Source: an uncultured Nocardioides sp. (lineage in GTDB: Bacteria > Actinomycetota > Actinomycetes > Propionibacteriales > Nocardioidaceae). Taken from it: a DNA stretch of 18,296 bases. The position numbers and the translations under genes are program-made. A model generated the notes under the pieces. The model saw nothing but the letters and a program-made list of their open reading frames with translations. It was not told where the DNA came from and did no database searches. This document shows, in pieces, positions 14,882-18,296 of this stretch. Positions within the stretch are counted from its first letter, which is position 1. Every line of letters starts with the position of its first letter. The stretch lies in contig NZ_CAMPGZ010000069.1 of NCBI RefSeq assembly GCF_946885725.1, forward strand, positions 1 to 18,296, written 5' to 3'.

Positions 14882-16405
14882 ATGACGACCGACGAGGCCG
14901 ACCTCCGGGCGCTGACCTCGAGCCCGGCCACCCGCCTGCCCGACGATGCCCAGTCACTGGCCGTGGCGCTGCGCGAGGAGCTCCGGCTCGCCGAGGTGCG
15001 CTACTGCCACTGGAAGAGCAACGACATGTTGCTCAAGTCGGCGACGGGCGAGAACGACCTCGACCTGCTGGTGCACCGGCACGACGGCGTGCGGTTCAGC
15101 GAGGTGCTGGCCCGGCTCGGCTTCCGGCACGCCCTCGCGCCGGGCGGCCGCGACCACCCGGGCGTCAGCCACCACTACGCGCTGGACCCGCCGTCCGGCC
15201 GGTTCGTGCACGTCCACGCGCACTTCAGCCTCGTGCTCGGTGACGACACCACGAAGAACTTCCGGCTGCCGATCGAGGACGCCTACCTCGCCTCGTGCCG
15301 GCACGACACGATCTTCCCGATCCCGTCGCCGGAGTTCGAGCTCGCCGTGTTCGTCATCCGCATGATGGTCAAGCACGCGACCTGGGACGCGGTGGCGGTC
15401 GGCAAGGGACGGCTCGGCAAGAACGAGCGGCGCGAGCTCGACTGGCTGCTCGAGCGGGCGGACCCGGAGGCGACCCGTGCAGTCGCGCGCGAGCACCTCG
15501 CCGGCATCGGTGTCGAGCTCTGGGAGCGCTGCCTGGCCACGCTCGGCGAGAAGGCGTCGCTGTCGGCCCGGCTCACGGCGGGACGCGCGGTGCTGCGCGC
15601 GCTGCGGCCGCACGCGCGCCGGTCCTGGCCGCACGACCTCTGGCTGCGCATGTGGCGCCGCTTCACGTGGGGCTCGCGGGCCTACGTCCTCAAGCTGCCG
15701 GCCCGCAAGCGCCTCACTCCGGTGGGGGCGACGATCGCGATCGTCGGCGGCGACGGTGCGGGCAAGTCGACGGCGGTCGAGGGCACCACGAAGTGGCTCG
15801 CCGGTCCCCTGCGCGTCAAGCAGCTGCACCTCGGCAAGCCGCGACCGTCGCTGCTCACGCTCGCGGTCAAGGGTCCGATGTACGTCGCGCGCAGCGTCGG
15901 TCTGCTGGAGTCCGCGTGGGCGTCGGTCGACCCGCGCACCGCGCGGCCCGAGGACTTCCCGGGCAACGCCTGGGCGCTGTGGCACCTGTTCACCGCCCGC
16001 GACCGGCTGCGCGACTACAAGCGCGCCCGGCGCGAGGCGGACACCGGCGGCCTGGTCGTCACCGACCGGTGGCCGCTCGCGCAGATCGCCACGATGGACG
16101 GACCGCGGACGACGTGGACGCTGCGCACGCCTGAGCGGTTCTCCCGGCTGACGCGGCGCATCGCGCGGGCCGAGCAGCGTATCTACGACCAGATCGCGCC
16201 GCCGGACGTCCTGATCGTGCTGCGCCTCGACCCGGAGATCGCCGTACGACGCCGGCACGACGAGCCGAGCCGTTACGTCCGCAACCGCAACCAAGAGGTC
16301 TACGACGCGGACTGGTCCGGCACGAACGCGGTCGTCGTGGACGCGACCCTGCCGCCGCACGAGGTGCTGGACGTCGTCCGGCGGATCGTGTGGGAGCGGC
16401 TGTGA
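14882..16405 (+). CDS. Two-domain protein: nucleotidyltransferase-like plus thymidylate-kinase-like P-loop
   Basis: A 507-residue protein whose exact function I do not recognise. The N-terminal half (about 25-240) contains YCHWKSNDMLLKSATGENDL followed by DLLV. GENDLDLLV (57-65) resembles the Asp-x-Asp metal site of nucleotidyltransferase-fold proteins. HVHAHFSLVLGDD and a helical region follow. The C-terminal half has a Walker A loop GGDGAGKST (289-297), a DRW motif (395-397) like the DR[YFW] of thymidylate kinases, and a basic lid region RRRHDEPSRYVRNRNQEVYD (456-475). That half most resembles nucleotide or sugar-nucleotide kinases. It starts 8 nt after the fusion gene, with AAGGTGAG upstream, so it is in the operon. 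A role in making or modifying a nucleotide-activated precursor is plausible but unproven; plain dTMP kinase would not need the first domain. Confidence 0.75.
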   Translation: MTTDEADLRALTSSPATRLPDDAQSLAVALREELRLAEVRYCHWKSNDMLLKSATGENDLDLLVHRHDGVRFSEVLARLGFRHALAPGGRDHPGVSHHYALDPPSGRFVHVHAHFSLVLGDDTTKNFRLPIEDAYLASCRHDTIFPIPSPEFELAVFVIRMMVKHATWDAVAVGKGRLGKNERRELDWLLERADPEATRAVAREHLAGIGVELWERCLATLGEKASLSARLTAGRAVLRALRPHARRSWPHDLWLRMWRRFTWGSRAYVLKLPARKRLTPVGATIAIVGGDGAGKSTAVEGTTKWLAGPLRVKQLHLGKPRPSLLTLAVKGPMYVARSVGLLESAWASVDPRTARPEDFPGNAWALWHLFTARDRLRDYKRARREADTGGLVVTDRWPLAQIATMDGPRTTWTLRTPERFSRLTRRIARAEQRIYDQIAPPDVLIVLRLDPEIAVRRRHDEPSRYVRNRNQEVYDADWSGTNAVVVDATLPPHEVLDVVRRIVWERL

Positions 16406-17076
16406 GCGCGCGGCGCGACGGCGCCGTGGTCGAGCTGCTCGGGGCGCCCGGTGCCGGGAAGTCCGGACTCGCCGACGCGCTCGCCGTGCTGGACGGGGTG
16501 ACCGTCGTCAAGGACCACTCGCGCGGCGACCTGTCCGCGCTGGCCTGGTCGATGGCCAAGTCCTGGCCGGTCGCCGTCGCGCCGCCCCCGGACGTGGACC
16601 GTCGACGCTGGGCGTCGTGGGCGGCCCGGGTGACGGCAGCGCGGCACGTCGCGCGACACCGGATCGCGCAGGGCGCGCGGATGGTGGTGTTCGACCAGGG
16701 CGCGGCCTACACGCTGGTCCGGATGATGCAGATGCGGCAGCGCCCGCACGGAGGTGCCTGGTGGACCCAGCGCTGCGTGGAGACCGCGGGGCTGCTGGAC
16801 CTGCTGGTGATCCTCGACGCCGACACCGACACGCTCGCGGAACGGGTGCGCGGTCGGCGCAAGCGGCACCACGCCGACGACCTCGACACCGAGAGCCTGC
16901 ACGCCTACCTCGACGACGAACGGCGCAGCGTGCACCGCGTGGCGGACTCGTTGGCGCGCGAGGGTGCCGAGGTGCTGCGGCTGGTCACGTCCGACACATC
17001 GATCGAGGAGCAGGTGACGCTGGTCCTGGAGGCGCTCGACGCCCACGCCCGTCACACGGCCGACTCGGCGGGCTGA
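16402..17076 (+). CDS. P-loop kinase-like protein, function unknown
   Basis: A 224-residue single-domain NTPase-fold protein. The Walker A motif is GAPGAGKSG (14-22). A candidate Walker B is MVVFDQGAAY (94-103) with Asp98, and an Arg-rich lid-like segment RVRGRRKRHHADD lies at 148-160. It starts with GTG at 16402, overlapping the TGA of the upstream gene (GTGA), with GGGAG five bases upstream. A GTG at 16390 is in frame but poorly placed. The family is adenylate/thymidylate-kinase-like, but no substrate-specific residues are recognisable. Together with its neighbours it forms a run of three P-loop proteins, suggesting a small set acting on one metabolite or polymer. Confidence 0.75.
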   Translation: MSARRDGAVVELLGAPGAGKSGLADALAVLDGVTVVKDHSRGDLSALAWSMAKSWPVAVAPPPDVDRRRWASWAARVTAARHVARHRIAQGARMVVFDQGAAYTLVRMMQMRQRPHGGAWWTQRCVETAGLLDLLVILDADTDTLAERVRGRRKRHHADDLDTESLHAYLDDERRSVHRVADSLAREGAEVLRLVTSDTSIEEQVTLVLEALDAHARHTADSAG

Positions 17077-17078
17077 CG

Positions 17079-17786
17079 GTGCCCGGTCTCGTCGTCGAGC
17101 TCGCCGGCCTGCCCGGGTCCGGGAAGAGCGCGCTCGCCGAGGCCCTGGTGGCGCGGCTGCGCGCCGACGGCGTGCCGTGCGAGATCGGCGATGCGATCGT
17201 GTCCGCGCGCGTGCGGCGCGAGGTGCGGGTGCTGCGCCGCGGCGCGCTCGGCGTTGCCCAGGCCGCGCGTGCTCCCGGCATGGCCTGGCGGGCCGCCGGC
17301 CTCATCGCGCGGTCGGGTCAGTCGTCCCGGCGCGACGTCGCGGCGGTGCTGGCGCAGTGGCTGGCGACCGAGCAGCTGGCGATCCGTGGCCGCCGCGCGT
17401 CCGGCGTCAGCCTGCTCGAGGAGGGGCTGGTGCAGACGACCTGGACGGCAACGCTGCGCTCCCGCGATCTCGACGCCGCCGATCTCTGGGCGACCGCCCC
17501 TGCCGCCTCCCGCCCCCAGCTCGTGCTGCATCTCGACGTACCAGTGGATCTGGCGGCGCACCGCCTCTCCTCCCGCAGGTCGCAGCACAGTCGTGTGCAG
17601 CGCGTCGCCCCACGCCGCCGTGTCGCCGAGCTGCGCCGCGGCCAGGCGCTCCTCGACGAGATCCTGCGGGCCTGTCCGGTGCGCGTGCACCACCTGCCGT
17701 CGTACGGCGAGACTCCTGAGGAGCTCGCCGAGTCGGCGCGTCTTGCCCTGACGCCCCTGCTCAGTGGGTGGCGAGCCGACCGGTGA
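17079..17786 (+). CDS. P-loop kinase-like protein, likely paralogue of the preceding one
   Basis: A 235-residue protein. The Walker A motif is GLPGSGKSA (10-18) within LVVELAGLPGSGKSALAEAL, close to VVELLGAPGAGKSGLADAL of the preceding protein. A Walker B-like stretch is SLLEEGLVQTTW (111-122). VLHLDVPVDLAAHRLSSRRS (149-168) resembles the end of the core sheet and the Arg-rich lid of small kinases. The GTG at 17079 follows the upstream stop by 2 nt; no strong ribosome binding site is seen, so translation probably depends on coupling. It is the last gene of the operon, 13 nt from the end of a possible - strand microprotein ORF. Substrate unknown. Confidence 0.72.
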   Translation: MPGLVVELAGLPGSGKSALAEALVARLRADGVPCEIGDAIVSARVRREVRVLRRGALGVAQAARAPGMAWRAAGLIARSGQSSRRDVAAVLAQWLATEQLAIRGRRASGVSLLEEGLVQTTWTATLRSRDLDAADLWATAPAASRPQLVLHLDVPVDLAAHRLSSRRSQHSRVQRVAPRRRVAELRRGQALLDEILRACPVRVHHLPSYGETPEELAESARLALTPLLSGWRADR

Positions 17787-17799
17787 GCCGTTCGTGGCG

Positions 17800-17868
17800 C
17801 TAGGCGCTGGAGTCGACGGTCTTGCCCTTGCGCTGGTACTTGGTCGTGTGGATGGCCGAGTCGCTCAT
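17800..17868 (-). CDS. Possible 22-residue basic microprotein
   Basis: On the - strand an ATG at 17868 opens a 22-codon frame ending in TAG at 17800. It has good high-GC codon choice and a non-random product: MSDSAIHTTKYQ at the start and KGKTVDSSA at the end, with a Lys/Arg core. It lies 48 nt after the stop of the membrane-protein gene, in the same frame and direction. The ATG lacks a Shine-Dalgarno sequence (the DNA before it is C-rich), so it would need leaderless or coupled translation. It could be a conserved actinobacterial small protein or chance. The rest of the gap (17787-17916) shows no clear terminator between the converging units. Confidence 0.35.
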   Translation of the reverse strand: MSDSAIHTTKYQRKGKTVDSSA

Positions 17869-17916
17869 GGTTGCATGGGGGAGGCGGAGCCCGGTCGTCC
17901 GAGAGCAGACGGCACG

Positions 17917-18296
17917 TCAGCCGGTGGATGTAGCGCCGTACAGCAGACGTCGTACGCCCGCACGCGACGCCAGCAGAGCGAGCACGAGCAGCGTCACGGG
18001 TACGAACCCTCCCAAGCTGACCGCCCCGCCGAACGTGACGTCGATCAGCCAGAGCACCACCAGCTTGCTTCCCGCCGCGACGACCCAGAGCAGCAGAGCA
18101 GACGTCGCCTTCGCCGGCCGTGTGGTGGCGCTCCGGAGCCGAGCCATGACGACGCCCTTGAGGACGAGGACGAGCTCGAGCGTCACCTTGAGGAGGGCGG
18201 CCGTGAGCAGCGAGAGGGTGAACGTCTCGCTGATCACCTCCGGGACGTACTGCACCGCGAGGTTGAGGACCACCACGTAGACGAACAGGTCGACGA
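17917..18296 (-). CDS. Small polytopic membrane protein, 5' end outside the window
   Basis: Only the last 125 codons are visible; the frame stays open to the right edge, so the true start lies beyond it. There are four hydrophobic segments: VDLFVYVVVLNLAVQYV, then FTLSLLTAALLKVTLELVLVL, then SALLLWVVAAGSKLVVLWLI, then FVPVTLLVLALLA. They are separated by short polar loops, one of them basic (MARLRSATTRPAKAT), which suggests that loop is cytoplasmic. GSKLVVLWLIDVTFGG is a distinctive stretch with an Asp inside a hydrophobic run. I do not recognise a family; a general inner-membrane protein of unknown function is the safest description. It converges on the polysaccharide operon and is probably not part of it. 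Confidence 0.65.
   Translation of the reverse strand, partial: VDLFVYVVVLNLAVQYVPEVISETFTLSLLTAALLKVTLELVLVLKGVVMARLRSATTRPAKATSALLLWVVAAGSKLVVLWLIDVTFGGAVSLGGFVPVTLLVLALLASRAGVRRLLYGATSTG

Noticed and set aside
12729..14957. 742-codon open frame on the - strand
   Set aside because: It is antisense to the GT4-Wzz fusion. Its product is rich in Arg, Gly, Asp and His without domain motifs, as expected for the complement of high-GC codons.
1..18296. Mobile element, CRISPR, tRNA or attachment site
   Set aside because: No transposase or integrase motifs, no regularly spaced repeats, and no cloverleaf-like sequence was seen. Composition is even across the window.

Overview
The window is about 70% G+C, uses GTG as well as ATG starts, and has dense same-strand genes with 4-nt stop/start overlaps. 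This fits a high-GC actinobacterium; a Nocardioidaceae-like organism is my guess from codon style and gene content, not something the sequence proves. I see no tRNA, rRNA, CRISPR array, transposase or integrase.

Region 1 (95-3571, + strand) is a compact regulatory block with a secreted enzyme. It holds a soluble histidine-kinase-like protein, a complete NarL/LuxR-type response regulator, and a second LuxR-type regulator whose receiver has lost every residue needed for phosphorylation. A secreted right-handed beta-helix protein of the pectate lyase type follows, with C-terminal calcium-binding repeats. A 256-bp gap (3572-3827) contains three copies of a CAAACCGCA-type element and is the only long non-coding stretch before the next block.

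Region 2 (3828-17786, + strand) is a nearly unbroken 14-kb surface-polysaccharide operon. Gene order: DegT-type sugar aminotransferase; short PglF/CapD-type nucleotide-sugar 4,6-dehydratase; phosphotransferase-fold protein with an altered catalytic loop; UDP-sugar epimerase; GT4 glycosyltransferase; Wzx-type flippase; Wzy/O-antigen-ligase-type polymerase; a single-chain fusion of a GT4 glycosyltransferase with a Wzz-type chain-length domain; a nucleotidyltransferase-like/thymidylate-kinase-like two-domain protein; and two further small P-loop kinase-like proteins. The first two genes predict a UDP-4-amino-4,6-dideoxy sugar. The two glycosyltransferases would extend a lipid-linked unit, the flippase exports it, and the polymerase with the Wzz domain assembles chains of set length. 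No priming phosphoglycosyltransferase, sugar N-acetyltransferase or tyrosine kinase is visible.

Region 3 (17787-18296) is convergent on the - strand: the 3' part of a small four-helix membrane protein, followed by a possible 22-residue microprotein.

The points I would look at first are the GT4-Wzz fusion, the three P-loop proteins of unknown function at the operon end, the two degenerate signalling/kinase folds, and the repeated element in front of the operon.
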